DNA from: DATBHW01 sp035307385
GTDB taxonomy: Bacteria > Chloroflexota > Ktedonobacteria > Ktedonobacterales > DATBGS01
Assembly (NCBI GenBank): GCA_035307385.1
Contig: DATGID010000100.1
Coordinates: forward strand, 1-64,000
Length of the DNA stretch: 64,000 nucleotides
Direction: 5' to 3'
In this document: positions 26,900 to 36,291 of the stretch, in pieces
Layout: every line of letters starts with the position of its first letter
Position numbering within the stretch: the stretch's first letter is position 1
Program-made: the position numbers and the translations under genes
The notes under the pieces: model-generated
The model's input: only the letters and a program-made list of their open reading frames with translations
What the model was told of the DNA's origin: nothing
Databases searched by the model: none

Positions 26900-26953
26900 G
26901 TGAGCTAGTTCACATTTCTGCGCTTGCCCCATTGGCTGCACCTGAGCTATAGT
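26900..26953 (+). promoter_or_regulatory. Candidate promoter with an adjacent palindrome
   Basis: TTGCCC (26924-26929) and TATAGT (26948-26953) are spaced 18 bases apart. Just upstream, GTGAGCTAGTTCAC at 26900-26913 is a near-perfect 14-bp dyad that could bind a dimeric regulator. The likely target is the rightward envelope cluster, whose first gene starts at 27125. Confidence 0.35.
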
Positions 26954-27075
26954 ATCTGATGAGGGCTTGGCGAGCAGGCAGCAACCTCTCACCCATCCGC
27001 TTGATGATTCCACTACATATCTTGTTCGTGTTCCAGCCTGGAGTTGACTCTTCCGCAAGAGGGCATGTATCATCG

Positions 27076-27101
27076 CTCTTTTGATGGTTGCATCAAAAGA
27101 G
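27076..27101 (+). promoter_or_regulatory. Leader hairpin upstream of the envelope cluster
   Basis: A perfect 11-bp stem, CTCTTTTGATG (27076-27086) with CATCAAAAGAG (27091-27101), closed by a GTTG tetraloop. It ends 13 bases before the ribosome site and 23 bases before the first start codon, too close to be an ordinary terminator of an upstream gene. A smaller hairpin, CTCTT-CCGC-AAGAG, lies just before it at 27048-27061. RNA stability or translation control is possible. Confidence 0.45.
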
Positions 27102-27124
27102 TTAAGCATGTGCAGGAGGCAATT

Positions 27125-27670
27125 ATGTCGCGGGTATCGTCACCCAGCAGCTACACAGACCGCGCGCAACAAGCCTACCCTGTCAGTCCGACCCCAGCGC
27201 GCAGGACACGGCGCAGGAGCAGAATGGATAGGCTCCTGGAACTACTGCGGACGCTGGGAATACGCCGCGCGGCACTGGGCACCTGCATCTTCTGTGAAAC
27301 GCTCTTGCTGCTGATTGCCTTGATACCCCAGAGCATCTGGTCAAGCCTGGGATACCCCAGCGGCCCTATTCCGGATGTCCTGGCGCCAGTAGTAGCTGGC
27401 GCCTTTTATCTGCTGCCCGCCCTGACGGGCGCGCTCTGCCGTCGCTGGAAACTGGCGGTGGTGTTGGCAACCCTCCCGGCCTGGCTCGATCTGGGCATGT
27501 TTGCCATTGCAGCCGCAGGGCATATCGGCCCCTTCTATCTGGCGATAGACCCGCATGCCGTCAACACCGTGGGCACTCTTGAACTGTTTGCCGTGCTGGG
27601 CGCTTTGGGCTGGCTCGCCCAATCGAGTCTGAGGAGTCTGCTGAAATCCCCCAAAAGGAAACGTCAATGA
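27125..27670 (+). CDS. Four-helix integral membrane protein, function unknown
   Basis: A 181-residue protein with a basic cytoplasmic N-terminus of about 45 residues and four hydrophobic segments: LGTCIFCETLLLLIALIP, APVVAGAFYLLPALTGAL, LAVVLATLPAWLDLGMFAIAAA, and TLELFAVLGALGWLA. I recognise no family. ATG 27125 has GGAGG seven bases upstream and is preferred over the upstream in-frame codon at 27044. Its stop overlaps the start of the GH3 gene (ATGA), so it is the first gene of a cell-envelope operon. Confidence 0.72.
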   Translation: MSRVSSPSSYTDRAQQAYPVSPTPARRTRRRSRMDRLLELLRTLGIRRAALGTCIFCETLLLLIALIPQSIWSSLGYPSGPIPDVLAPVVAGAFYLLPALTGALCRRWKLAVVLATLPAWLDLGMFAIAAAGHIGPFYLAIDPHAVNTVGTLELFAVLGALGWLAQSSLRSLLKSPKRKRQ

Positions 27671-29262
27671 AGCCATCGCCAACTCCGCAGCCGGAGGGTG
27701 AACCTGATCATGCGTGGGCCTCTGCTTCACAATACCCAGACGGGCAAAGACCGCCACTATCCGAGAGCGCTGGTGACCCGACAGACCCCGTGGCCGATGT
27801 GGACACCCAACCAACCACAGCAGTCACCAACGGCCCGGAGCGCCCTCCAGCTTCAGCCAGCGTCAGTCAGGGTAAACATGTTCGCAGGAGAGCAGATACC
27901 AGGCTCACCATCGACCAGATCGAGACGCAGCGGCTCCCCGGTGCTCCGGTTGCGGTCAGCGCGACACCTGCCGGACCCTCTGTACACCCTCAAAGAACCG
28001 CACCCCCAGCGCAACGCAGGCACAAGCGCGCTCGCAGACGCGCAACCCAGATGCCACCCTGGGTTATGCGCATTGCGCTGCTGCTGGGGCTGATTGTGCT
28101 GGGGGTGCGCGCCGGAATTGCAAGCGCCGCCTTCATGGCCCCAGGTGGCGATATTCTTGGCTGGAGCCGACTGCCTGTCGTTCAGTGTGTGCTTTGCCAT
28201 CTGCCACAGCCAACAACAACGCAAAAGCCGCTCACACCCGAACAATACGCGGCTGCCCTTCTGCCGCACTTGACCCTTGATCAAAAGCTGGGGCAGATGA
28301 TGATCGTGCAGTTTGCCGGGTTGCAGCCCACACCAGACGCCGTCCAGATGATTAACACCCAGGGCGCAGGCGGCGTGCTGCTCTTCGAGCCAAACATCAG
28401 TTCAGCCAGCCAAATCGAGGCGCTTACCTCACAATTGAAGCAGCTTAGTCCCATCCCGCTGATAACAGCCGTGGACCAGGAGGGCGGAACCGTCAATCGT
28501 CTCATCAACATTGTAGGACCGCTTCCGTCGGCATCCTCGCTCCAAACATCACAGGCCGCCGAAACACGCGGCACGATGGATGCTGCCCTGCTCAATCAGT
28601 TCGGTTTCAATCTTGATCTGGCTCCGGTAGTAGACGTAGGCACAGCCAACCCACAGCTTTACGAACGCACCTTCGGTTCGGACCCTGAAAGCGTAGCGAC
28701 ACTAGCAGGAGCCTATCTGGAGGGCTTGCAGCAGAGCGGAAAAGTCACAGGCACCCTGAAACACTTCCCAGGATTAGGCGACACTACCACCGATCCGCAT
28801 ATCGGGCTGCCAATCCTTTCGCGCTCGGAAGCCGAATGGGAAAGCATTGACCTGGAACCCTACCGGGTCCTGCTCAAGAGCGAAGATGTGCGCGCCATCA
28901 TGGTGACGCATGAACTTGTTCCCGCCGTCGATGCCAATCTTCCCGCTTCGCTTTCGCCAACGTTGATTAACGGCATCCTCCGCAGGGAGCTTGGATACAA
29001 TAACGTCGTCATCACGGATAGCCTATATATGGGCGCGTTGAACACGCGCTGGTCTGTTCCTCAGGCAGCCGTTCTGGCAATCGAAGCTGGAGCCGATATG
29101 GTCATCGGTCCTTCCGACCCACAGACCACCCAGCAAGTGATCGATGCGCTGAAACAAGCCATCGCCAGCGGCACGCTTTCGCAGGCCGACATCGATACCG
29201 CCGTCATCCGTATCCTGGCGCTCAAGATTCGCATGGGGTTAATTCCTCTTCCCACGCATTAA
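27667..29262 (+). CDS. Membrane-anchored GH3 glycosidase (NagZ-like)
   Basis: A 531-residue protein. Residues 1-125 are polar and disordered, a membrane helix lies at about 133-152 (VMRIALLLGLIVLGVRAGI), and a family 3 glycoside hydrolase TIM barrel fills about 195-530 outside the cell. Features are LDQKLGQMMIVQFAGL, VDQEGGTVNRL, ERTFGSDPESV, the KHFPGLGDTTTDPH loop with the acid/base Asp-His pair of NagZ-type enzymes, and the nucleophile Asp in VVITDSLYMGAL. The closest type is beta-N-acetylhexosaminidase, acting on peptidoglycan fragments or other GlcNAc glycans. It starts within the stop of the preceding membrane gene and a second GH3 lies 4 kb downstream. Confidence 0.9.
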   Translation: MKPSPTPQPEGEPDHAWASASQYPDGQRPPLSESAGDPTDPVADVDTQPTTAVTNGPERPPASASVSQGKHVRRRADTRLTIDQIETQRLPGAPVAVSATPAGPSVHPQRTAPPAQRRHKRARRRATQMPPWVMRIALLLGLIVLGVRAGIASAAFMAPGGDILGWSRLPVVQCVLCHLPQPTTTQKPLTPEQYAAALLPHLTLDQKLGQMMIVQFAGLQPTPDAVQMINTQGAGGVLLFEPNISSASQIEALTSQLKQLSPIPLITAVDQEGGTVNRLINIVGPLPSASSLQTSQAAETRGTMDAALLNQFGFNLDLAPVVDVGTANPQLYERTFGSDPESVATLAGAYLEGLQQSGKVTGTLKHFPGLGDTTTDPHIGLPILSRSEAEWESIDLEPYRVLLKSEDVRAIMVTHELVPAVDANLPASLSPTLINGILRRELGYNNVVITDSLYMGALNTRWSVPQAAVLAIEAGADMVIGPSDPQTTQQVIDALKQAIASGTLSQADIDTAVIRILALKIRMGLIPLPTH

Positions 29263-29514
29263 CATCCTATTAACACGCAGATGAGATAATATCGATCAAA
29301 CCATTGCTCGCAATGCTGCTGGCGCCCTGTGATTGGCCGATGGATTGCATCTTATGGATGTGGTTCAAACGTGAAAGACCTGTATGATGCTTCACTGTCT
29401 CTTCAACAGGGCGGCGAAACTCATTCAGGCACATGAAAGCATAATAAGGTTATCCCTGCTCCTGGTGGAGACATAAGGAGCATCATCAACTGCTGAAAAC
29501 CCTCGGAGGCTCGT

Positions 29515-31959
29515 ATGCCCTACCCTTCAGGTCGCAGGCTGCTGCGCTGGCCGTTTACTATACATCGATCACCCCAACTCCCTAATGCTTCTTTTTCAAA
29601 GCCGCAGCCATCAATTCATGACGAAGACAGCCTTGCTGAAGAAGCAACGCAACCCTTAGCACTTGCGCCGGACTCGGCGCAAGACGGGGAACCGTTTCAG
29701 CCCAATACTCTCACACCACCAACCACCAGGCCAAAATATCCACCTACCGGGTCCAAATCAGCATCTATGCGCTACCGGAGATACTACGCGCAAAAGAGAA
29801 GAAAACACACCTCGCGCTTGAACCAGAAAAAATGGTTCCTGATCACCCTTGCTCTTGTGTTATTTATCCCCTCTTTTTTCATTCCCTATGAGTTAACCAA
29901 TATTTATGTCATGTACCGGCAGGTGCAAGATGGCTTGAACCACCTCCAGGCAGCAGCGAACGTGTTTCATGGTACCTCCAATGACGGTTTTACGCATTAT
30001 TTGGATGCGACGAAGTTGCAGCAAGTCCAGGCGGATATCGATGCTGCCCATGCAAGTTTTGTCTCACTTGATGATCGGCTGGCCCAAGACAGCCTTTTGG
30101 GCCTGGCATCTCCGTTTTCGCCTGCGCAAATAAATTCGCTGCGCGCGGTTGGACGCATTGCCGACGATGGCACGGCTGTCGCTCAGCAAGTGCTCAAAAC
30201 ACTGCGGAACATCGCCCCGGATATCGACGCGGCTGTCCAAAACAGTTCTTTGAGCTCAGACCCTCCGATGCTTCTGCCATTTCTCACACCGGCTTCCTAT
30301 CAAGAGATCAATACAACCTTAAAAAACATAACGCCGCTGATTCACCGCATCACACTCAACGCGCAAAATGTATCTCTTACCGCTTTACCGCTCAGCAGCA
30401 AACAGCGCGCAACGCTCGCCTCTATTCTGCCGCTGCTTCCGGCGGTTGATGGATTTCTTTCGCAGTGGAGCACCTTACGTGACCCATTAGCATGGCTGTT
30501 GGGCATCAATCAGCAGCGTTCTTTCCTGGTCGAGCCGATGGACAGTTCTGAACTGCGCGCTACAGGTGGCTTTACCGGGCAGTTCGGCGAACTGGTTTTG
30601 AATGGGGCGCATCCCGGGCCGATAAAGCTGGCAAACATTGGAAAATACGAAGAAGACCACAGTGACGTAGGCTCGCCTCCCGACCCAATCGTCTATCCGA
30701 AAGTCGTCGGCCAGAGCGCTCCAGTGCCCTATTCCGAATGGTGGCCCATTCCAAACTTTGGGATGCGCGACGCGAATGTCTCTGCCGACTTTCCCACCTC
30801 TGCCAAAATTATCATGCACAGTTATAATTATGAGTTTGGCAGAACGGTGGATGGCGTCATCGTCTTTACCCCCACTCTCATCGAGCAAGTCCTGAATATT
30901 ACCGGGCCAATCCCCATACAAGCCTACGGCCAGGTCGTTACCGCGCAGAATCTGGAGAATCTGCTCCACTTTTATCAACTGAACAACGAGGGGATTTATC
31001 AGGAAATGCATGTTGAGAAGGTGAGGGACCCGGAACTGGCCCGCAAGCTCTTTACCCAAAGAGTCACAACAGCGCTCATCAGCGCTGTATCTCATCTTCC
31101 AACTGATAAAATGCTCACGCTGGCAACCGGCGTCCTCCATTCGCTTAAAACCAAAGACCTTCAGATATACGTCAACAACGATCAGGCAGAGAATTTGATC
31201 GGCACGTATGGCTCAACCGCATCCATAGATCGCACGAACACCCACGATAGCCTTTTTATCGTACAGGACAATCTGAGCGCCAGCAAGGCTTCGCAATACG
31301 TCACAACAACCATCCAGGACACCGTGAACCTGGACCAACAAGGGGGAGCCACCCATCACCTACAAATGACCCTGGATTACCAACAGACCGGCCCAGTCTA
31401 TGGTCTGGACACGTATCGTGACTACGTGCGCGTCTATGTGCCCGAAAACAGCCAACTCATCACCGGAAACGGCTTTGATCAATATGATCGCCCCTATTGC
31501 GGAGATGGACAATCAGGGTATAATCTTTGTCAGTCAGATGTCTATGGGGATGGTTCGCTCATCTGCGCGACACCCATCGAGATAGGCGAGGCGACCTCTC
31601 TCATCGATGACCCTTACTCGGGAGACCATCCTCTGGACATGATTGGCCCACCGCAAAATCAACAGAGTGATGAACCAGGGAAGGCCATGTTTGGTGGCTG
31701 GGTAGTCATCCCAAAGAATTGCACGATGACGATAACACTTTCATGGTATGTGCCACCCATGAGTGGGCAACCATATAGCCTGCTGATTCAGGCGCAGGCC
31801 GGGGTAGACTCGCCGCTGATGCTCGCGGTCCAGCCTCCTGCCGGAACATGCGCCCAGCAAAACGGGGTTCCGCTGCGTCTCTTTCAGACGATGAATGGTG
31901 AGGATACCTCCTTTACCATCAAACACCAGAGAGATCAATGCTCGCTCGTCGCAGCATAA
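29515..31959 (+). CDS. DUF4012-domain membrane protein
   Basis: An 814-residue protein with a basic, disordered cytoplasmic N-terminus, one membrane helix at about 105-127 (WFLITLALVLFIPSFFIP) and a large extracellular region. LVEPMDSSELRATGGFTGQF and the following ADFPTSAKIIMHSYNYEFG and DGVIVFTPTLIEQVLNITG are the core of DUF4012, which is found in actinobacterial and Chloroflexi envelope polysaccharide loci but has no proven reaction. The Cys-rich C-terminal part adds beta-rich segments. GGAGG precedes ATG 29515. The gap of 252 bases from the GH3 gene may hold its own promoter. Probably acts in surface glycan assembly. Confidence 0.85.
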   Translation: MPYPSGRRLLRWPFTIHRSPQLPNASFSKPQPSIHDEDSLAEEATQPLALAPDSAQDGEPFQPNTLTPPTTRPKYPPTGSKSASMRYRRYYAQKRRKHTSRLNQKKWFLITLALVLFIPSFFIPYELTNIYVMYRQVQDGLNHLQAAANVFHGTSNDGFTHYLDATKLQQVQADIDAAHASFVSLDDRLAQDSLLGLASPFSPAQINSLRAVGRIADDGTAVAQQVLKTLRNIAPDIDAAVQNSSLSSDPPMLLPFLTPASYQEINTTLKNITPLIHRITLNAQNVSLTALPLSSKQRATLASILPLLPAVDGFLSQWSTLRDPLAWLLGINQQRSFLVEPMDSSELRATGGFTGQFGELVLNGAHPGPIKLANIGKYEEDHSDVGSPPDPIVYPKVVGQSAPVPYSEWWPIPNFGMRDANVSADFPTSAKIIMHSYNYEFGRTVDGVIVFTPTLIEQVLNITGPIPIQAYGQVVTAQNLENLLHFYQLNNEGIYQEMHVEKVRDPELARKLFTQRVTTALISAVSHLPTDKMLTLATGVLHSLKTKDLQIYVNNDQAENLIGTYGSTASIDRTNTHDSLFIVQDNLSASKASQYVTTTIQDTVNLDQQGGATHHLQMTLDYQQTGPVYGLDTYRDYVRVYVPENSQLITGNGFDQYDRPYCGDGQSGYNLCQSDVYGDGSLICATPIEIGEATSLIDDPYSGDHPLDMIGPPQNQQSDEPGKAMFGGWVVIPKNCTMTITLSWYVPPMSGQPYSLLIQAQAGVDSPLMLAVQPPAGTCAQQNGVPLRLFQTMNGEDTSFTIKHQRDQCSLVAA

Positions 31960-31992
31960 TCAATACTTTTCAGCATGTGGGGATGGAATTCT

Positions 31993-33159
31993 ATGAACTA
32001 TCCGCCTCAACAGAGCCATCAAGGGCTACCGGAGAACCCGGGAATTGCCGGGCAGAACGGGGAGCCGCCTGGCTATGGGGTGCCTCAGCCACCGCCGAGA
32101 AAACCTCACAAGCCACGAATAAGCGCAAAGAGACGCTCCCTCTATTTCGCATCGGCAATGACGGTTCTTTTACTGGTCGTGCTGCTGAGCAGCTTGCTAG
32201 CCGTTATCGTCGATCCACAGACCTTTCAATTCCTAACCTCTACAAGCGTGCAGAGAACTCTTCCGCCAACCTTGATGCCAAGCCCAACTCCAACACCCTT
32301 TGACCCCAACGTTGGCGCAGTGCTGCCCACGCATCGAGTGGTCGCTTTTTATGGCGTGCCTTTCGCCGAACCGACTGGTCCAGCATATGAACTCAATTCA
32401 TCGATGCTGGAGCATTTGCAAAATCAGGGGGCCGCATATCAGCAGCTTGATCCCACACACCCGGTGCAGCTTGGCATCGATCTGGTCGTCAGCGTGCCCG
32501 ATAATTTTCCCGGGCCAGAAGGGTACTACAGCCACCACGTAGACCCCGCCACTATCCAATCCTATATTGACTTCTGCCAACAACATGGCTTGATCTTGTT
32601 TTTGGACCTCAATATTGGGCAGGCACCCATCATGAAAGAGGTCGATTTCTTCCTGCCCTACCTGGAACGCTACAGCTTTGTAGAGATGGCTGTAGACCCG
32701 GAGTGGATGTTTCCACGCCATGATGGCATTCCCGGCATCAACCTGAGTAATGTGCGCGCTTCCGATCTCAATCCGATCATTGAGGCCGTGGCAGCCATTC
32801 CCGAGCAGTATCACGTGCCGCGCAAAATTCTCATGATTCACCAGTACCGCTCTGATGGCGATGGTCTCGCGAATCCCTACGACCCGGGGCAGGCGGAAAT
32901 TGCCGACAAACGCGATTTAGTGTATGATCCGCGCGTGGACGTGGTCATCCATATCGATGGGGTGGGTGGATATGTCGGCGATCAGGCTGATAAAACCTAT
33001 GAGTACACGACCTGGGTCGCCCAGGATATCCAAAAATACCATAACTTCCGCTATGGAGGCTTTAAATTGTTCTATCATATCGAGGCAAAAACCTTAATGA
33101 CGCCCCAACAAGTGTTGGCGCTCACCCCACCACCACTGGTGGTCACTTATGGAAACTGA
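31993..33159 (+). CDS. Membrane-anchored extracellular protein, probable TIM-barrel fold
   Basis: A 388-residue protein with a Pro/Gln-rich cytoplasmic N-terminus, a membrane helix at about 46-68 (SAMTVLLLVVLLSSLLAVIV), a Pro-rich stalk (TLMPSPTPTPFDP) and an outer domain of about 280 residues. The domain alternates strands and helices, as in LGIDLVVSV, HGLILFLDLNIGQ, FVEMAVDPEWMF, KILMIHQYR and DVVIHIDGVGG, which suggests a TIM barrel with acidic residues at strand ends. I cannot name a family or reaction. ATG 31993 follows GGGGATGG; ATG 31975 is an alternative. It lies between DUF4012 and a GH3 lipoprotein with gaps of 33 and 3 bases. Confidence 0.75.
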   Translation: MNYPPQQSHQGLPENPGIAGQNGEPPGYGVPQPPPRKPHKPRISAKRRSLYFASAMTVLLLVVLLSSLLAVIVDPQTFQFLTSTSVQRTLPPTLMPSPTPTPFDPNVGAVLPTHRVVAFYGVPFAEPTGPAYELNSSMLEHLQNQGAAYQQLDPTHPVQLGIDLVVSVPDNFPGPEGYYSHHVDPATIQSYIDFCQQHGLILFLDLNIGQAPIMKEVDFFLPYLERYSFVEMAVDPEWMFPRHDGIPGINLSNVRASDLNPIIEAVAAIPEQYHVPRKILMIHQYRSDGDGLANPYDPGQAEIADKRDLVYDPRVDVVIHIDGVGGYVGDQADKTYEYTTWVAQDIQKYHNFRYGGFKLFYHIEAKTLMTPQQVLALTPPPLVVTYGN

Positions 33160-33162
33160 TGT

Positions 33163-34419
33163 ATGGAAACCCATGCTTCAATTCATAGCGTGCGAGCGCG
33201 GTTACCCACGTATCATATCAGCATACTATGCTGCTGCTTGCTGGTCATCTTGAGTGGCTGCGCCCCGCTCTTTTCCAACGGCCAGTCCGCGTCCTCAGCC
33301 CCAACCGCCAGAGCTACGCCCACACCAACCGCGACACCCACCCCGCTCACCGAGAGCGACATCGCCCATGCGCTGGTGGAGAAGATGAGCCTGGATGAGA
33401 AGTTGGGGCAGATGGTAATTGTCGAGTTTTACGGCTCGACCCTCAACGCCGACCTCACCCAGATGATTGCGGGCGACCATATCGGCGGCGTACTGATTGA
33501 AAACGGCAACGGCAACGTCCAGACCCGCAGCCAACTGGTGACCTTGAATCAGAAGATGCAAGGCCAGGCAGCCATTCCACTCTTTATCTCTACCGATTTC
33601 GAGGGCGGCCCTGTGAATGAACTACGCAAGATCACCGGGGAGCGTCCCTCAGAAACAGCCATTGGGCAGACTGGTAATACGCAAACGGCATACAACGCGG
33701 GGCTGGGCGCGGCGCATGACCTGACAGCGCTGGGACTGAACGTCAATTTTATGCCCATTGTTGATGTGCTCACCAATCCTAACAATCCAGGGCTGGTTAT
33801 GCGTACCTTCGGCTCAGACCCCACGCTCGTCACCAACATGGGCCGCGCCTACCTGGAGGGCTTGACAGCGGGCGGGGTGATCGGCTCGCTGAAACACTTC
33901 CCCGGCCTGGGCAGCGCAACCATCGACCCGCACAAATCGCTGCCCTACATGAACCGCAGCCTCGCCACACTCGATGCCGTTGACCTGGTTCCCTATCGCA
34001 CGCTGATCAGCGAAGGGCTGGTCCCCATGGTCATGGTTACACACATTCTCAACCCCCAGCTTGACCCTAAGCTGCCCACCTCACTTTCGCCCAACGTGAT
34101 TACTGGCCTGCTGCGCAATCAGTTAAACTTCAAGGGAGTCATCATCTGCGACACACTCTGGATGGGTGGCATCAGCAACACCTACAGCTTGGCGCAGGCA
34201 GCAGTGCTAACCGTGCAAGCGGGCACGAACCTGATTCTGGGGCCACGCGGCCTGGGCGACACCCAGCGAATGCTGGCAGGGTTGAAGCAGGCAGCCCTGA
34301 GCGGCCAAATCTCGATGGCGCAGATCGATAGTTCGGTGGAGCTGCTGCTGGAGATGAAACTGCATTATCACATCCTGGCACGCGAAAAAGCTTTGCAACT
34401 GCTGGCCCGGGGTCTGTGA
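33163..34419 (+). CDS. GH3 glycosidase lipoprotein (NagZ-like)
   Basis: A second family 3 glycosidase, 418 residues. The signal peptide ends in the lipobox LSGC at about residue 30, followed by a Thr-Pro linker (ATPTPTATPTP). The catalytic domain has LDEKLGQMVIVEFYG, TDFEGGPVNELR, MRTFGSDPTLV, KHFPGLGSATIDPH with the Asp-His dyad, and the nucleophile Asp in VIICDTLWMGGI. It is clearly a paralogue of the anchored GH3 upstream but held by lipid rather than a helix. It starts three bases after the preceding stop. Expected to trim GlcNAc-containing envelope or environmental glycans. Confidence 0.9.
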   Translation: METHASIHSVRARLPTYHISILCCCLLVILSGCAPLFSNGQSASSAPTARATPTPTATPTPLTESDIAHALVEKMSLDEKLGQMVIVEFYGSTLNADLTQMIAGDHIGGVLIENGNGNVQTRSQLVTLNQKMQGQAAIPLFISTDFEGGPVNELRKITGERPSETAIGQTGNTQTAYNAGLGAAHDLTALGLNVNFMPIVDVLTNPNNPGLVMRTFGSDPTLVTNMGRAYLEGLTAGGVIGSLKHFPGLGSATIDPHKSLPYMNRSLATLDAVDLVPYRTLISEGLVPMVMVTHILNPQLDPKLPTSLSPNVITGLLRNQLNFKGVIICDTLWMGGISNTYSLAQAAVLTVQAGTNLILGPRGLGDTQRMLAGLKQAALSGQISMAQIDSSVELLLEMKLHYHILAREKALQLLARGL

Positions 34420-34589
34420 CTATCTAAAAGGCCGGCCCTGAGTTTTCGTGGATGGGGAATTGGCCCAAAACCTGCCGTGTGAAACCTTGGGCAAAGCAAC
34501 AACCTTCCCTGGCTGGCGGAAGCACTTTGCCTCCTGGCAAACAGCATGTGCATACCTCCACTACCAGTACACGATGAGGGGAAACTCAC

Positions 34590-35762
34590 ATGGAAACGGT
34601 TTCGCGCGCCTTCAGCAGCGACATGGCTCAGATACCGCAGCCCATTCGAGGAAATACCGGTGGAACTGATCCTGGTCCGCGCAACATCTCGCTCGATCAG
34701 CAGAATCCTGCCTTGCTCAGCCCACCCAGCACCGACGCGGGCACCCTCCCGAACTTGAAATTTTCGTTTTCCCTCGCGCACAACCGACTCCAGCAGGGCG
34801 GCTGGACACGGCAGGTCACCGTACGCGAGCTGCCTATCGCAACCACGCTGGCGGGCGTCGATATGCGTTTGAATCCGGGCGCCATACGCGAGTTGCATTG
34901 GCATAAGCAAGCGGAATGGGCCTATATGCTCAACGGGCAGGCGCGCATCAGCGCAGTTGATCAGGCGGGCCGCAACTTCCTGGATGATGTCGGCGTGGGC
35001 GACCTGTGGAATTTTCCTGCTGGTATTCCCCATTCCATTCAAGGGTTGGAAGAAGGCTGTGAGTTCTTGCTCGTCTTCGATGATGGGAACTTTTCTGAAG
35101 ATGCCACCTTCTTGATTACGGACTGGTTCGCCCATACGCCCCGCGCAGCTCTGGCGAAGAACTTTGGCGTAGCAGAGAGCGATTTGGTCGACATTCCTAC
35201 ACAAGACCTGGACCGCTCGCGCTATATCTTCCCTGGCAAGGTGCCAGGACCACTCGCATCCGACAGGGTTGTCAATCCTCTAGGACAACTCTCGTTCAGT
35301 TATCATCTGCTGGCACAGGAACCCATCAAGACCAGCGGTGGCACGGCACGCATCGTCGATTCCACCAACTTCCCCGCCGCCAGCACCATCGCCGCGGCGC
35401 TGGTTGAGGTTGAGCCGGGCGGCATGCGCGAAATGCATTGGCATCCCAATAACGACGAGTGGCAATATTATATCGAAGGCAACGGGCGCATGACCGTATT
35501 TGCGGCGGAAGGAAACGCCCGCACGTTTGACTATCAAGCAGGGGATGTCGGCTATGTGCCCTTCGCCATGGGCCACTATATTGAAAATACTGGCGACAAG
35601 CCGCTGCGCTTTCTGGAAATGTTCAAGAGCGCCCACTTCGCAGATGTCTCACTCAATCAGTGGATGGCGCTGACACCGCCCGAACTTGTTCAGGCGCACT
35701 TGAATCTGAACCAGACCGCGATGGGCGCGCTGCGCAAGCAAAAGCGGCCAGTTATCAAATGA
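34590..35762 (+). CDS. oxdC: Oxalate decarboxylase (bicupin)
   Basis: A 390-residue two-cupin manganese enzyme that turns oxalate into formate and CO2. The first cupin has ELHWHKQAEWAYML and PHSIQG as metal ligands, and its lid DDGNFSEDATFL keeps the Glu that acts in decarboxylases (SEN in the Bacillus enzyme). The second cupin has EMHWHPNNDEWQYYIEG and MGHYIENTG. No signal peptide, so cytoplasmic. ATG 34590 lies behind GAGGGGAAA. It is a single gene closed by a very strong hairpin. An oxalate oxidase is the alternative, but the lid favours decarboxylase. Confidence 0.92.
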   Translation: METVSRAFSSDMAQIPQPIRGNTGGTDPGPRNISLDQQNPALLSPPSTDAGTLPNLKFSFSLAHNRLQQGGWTRQVTVRELPIATTLAGVDMRLNPGAIRELHWHKQAEWAYMLNGQARISAVDQAGRNFLDDVGVGDLWNFPAGIPHSIQGLEEGCEFLLVFDDGNFSEDATFLITDWFAHTPRAALAKNFGVAESDLVDIPTQDLDRSRYIFPGKVPGPLASDRVVNPLGQLSFSYHLLAQEPIKTSGGTARIVDSTNFPAASTIAAALVEVEPGGMREMHWHPNNDEWQYYIEGNGRMTVFAAEGNARTFDYQAGDVGYVPFAMGHYIENTGDKPLRFLEMFKSAHFADVSLNQWMALTPPELVQAHLNLNQTAMGALRKQKRPVIK

Positions 35763-35796
35763 CGTGATTAGTCACAATATACACAGCCATCTCGGC

Positions 35797-35846
35797 ACTG
35801 ATAAGATTGGCGTCGCTAGCAAGCTAGCGACGCCAATCTTATCAGT
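35797..35846. terminator. 24-bp perfect inverted repeat, bidirectional terminator
   Basis: Bases 35797-35820 and 35823-35846 are exact reverse complements; in practice about 23 pairs with a CAAG loop. It fills the space between the convergent oxalate decarboxylase and ABM genes and its last base is also the final base of the ABM stop codon. There is no U-tract on either side. Confidence 0.75.
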
Positions 35847-36175
35847 TAGAATGTTTTGTGCGTGATGCCGCTCTCCTGGTAATATTCATAGGCACGAACG
35901 GCGGTGCAGACCTCAATCTGATATGATTCGTAGAACGTACTGCGCCCAAGCTCCTGTATCTTGCGGTGCTCTGGATGGTTGCGCCAGGCTTGCTCCGCTT
36001 CCTCAGTGGTAAAGCGCGCGATGGTCACTTCGGCTCCATCGGGGTCTGTGCTGCTCGTCAGCGAAATGAAGCCGGGGTTTTGCTGCACCAACTCAAACAT
36101 ACGCTCGGCCAATCGACCATATTCTTCCAGATCAGCGTCGGCCCTCAACTTCGTAATGAAAACAACTACAACCAT
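35846..36175 (-). CDS. Antibiotic biosynthesis monooxygenase (ABM) domain protein
   Basis: A 109-residue single ferredoxin-like ABM domain. The family run is MVVVVFITKLRADADLEEY, then FELVQQNPGFISLTSSTDPDG, VTIARFTTEEAEQAWRNHPEH and a C-terminal strand. These small dimeric proteins include quinone-forming monooxygenases, haem-degrading enzymes and proteins with no known reaction; no haem-ligating His/Asn pair is obvious. The ATG has GGGAGGT six bases upstream. It lies 116 bases beyond the start side of the SGNH hydrolase gene's stop, on the same strand. Confidence 0.82.
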   Translation of the reverse strand: MVVVVFITKLRADADLEEYGRLAERMFELVQQNPGFISLTSSTDPDGAEVTIARFTTEEAEQAWRNHPEHRKIQELGRSTFYESYQIEVCTAVRAYEYYQESGITHKTF

Positions 36176-36291
36176 ATATGACCTCCCATGTTACAGGCTA
36201 CAACGCACCAGGAACCAATCACAATACAAGCATACGGTAGGCGTCAAGCCAGGCAGCTTGTAGAGAACTGGCTACGAGAAGATGCGTGGTT

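Noticed and set aside
30487..31140. 217-residue minus-strand frame
   Set aside because: Shadow within the DUF4012 gene; no ribosome site or family match.
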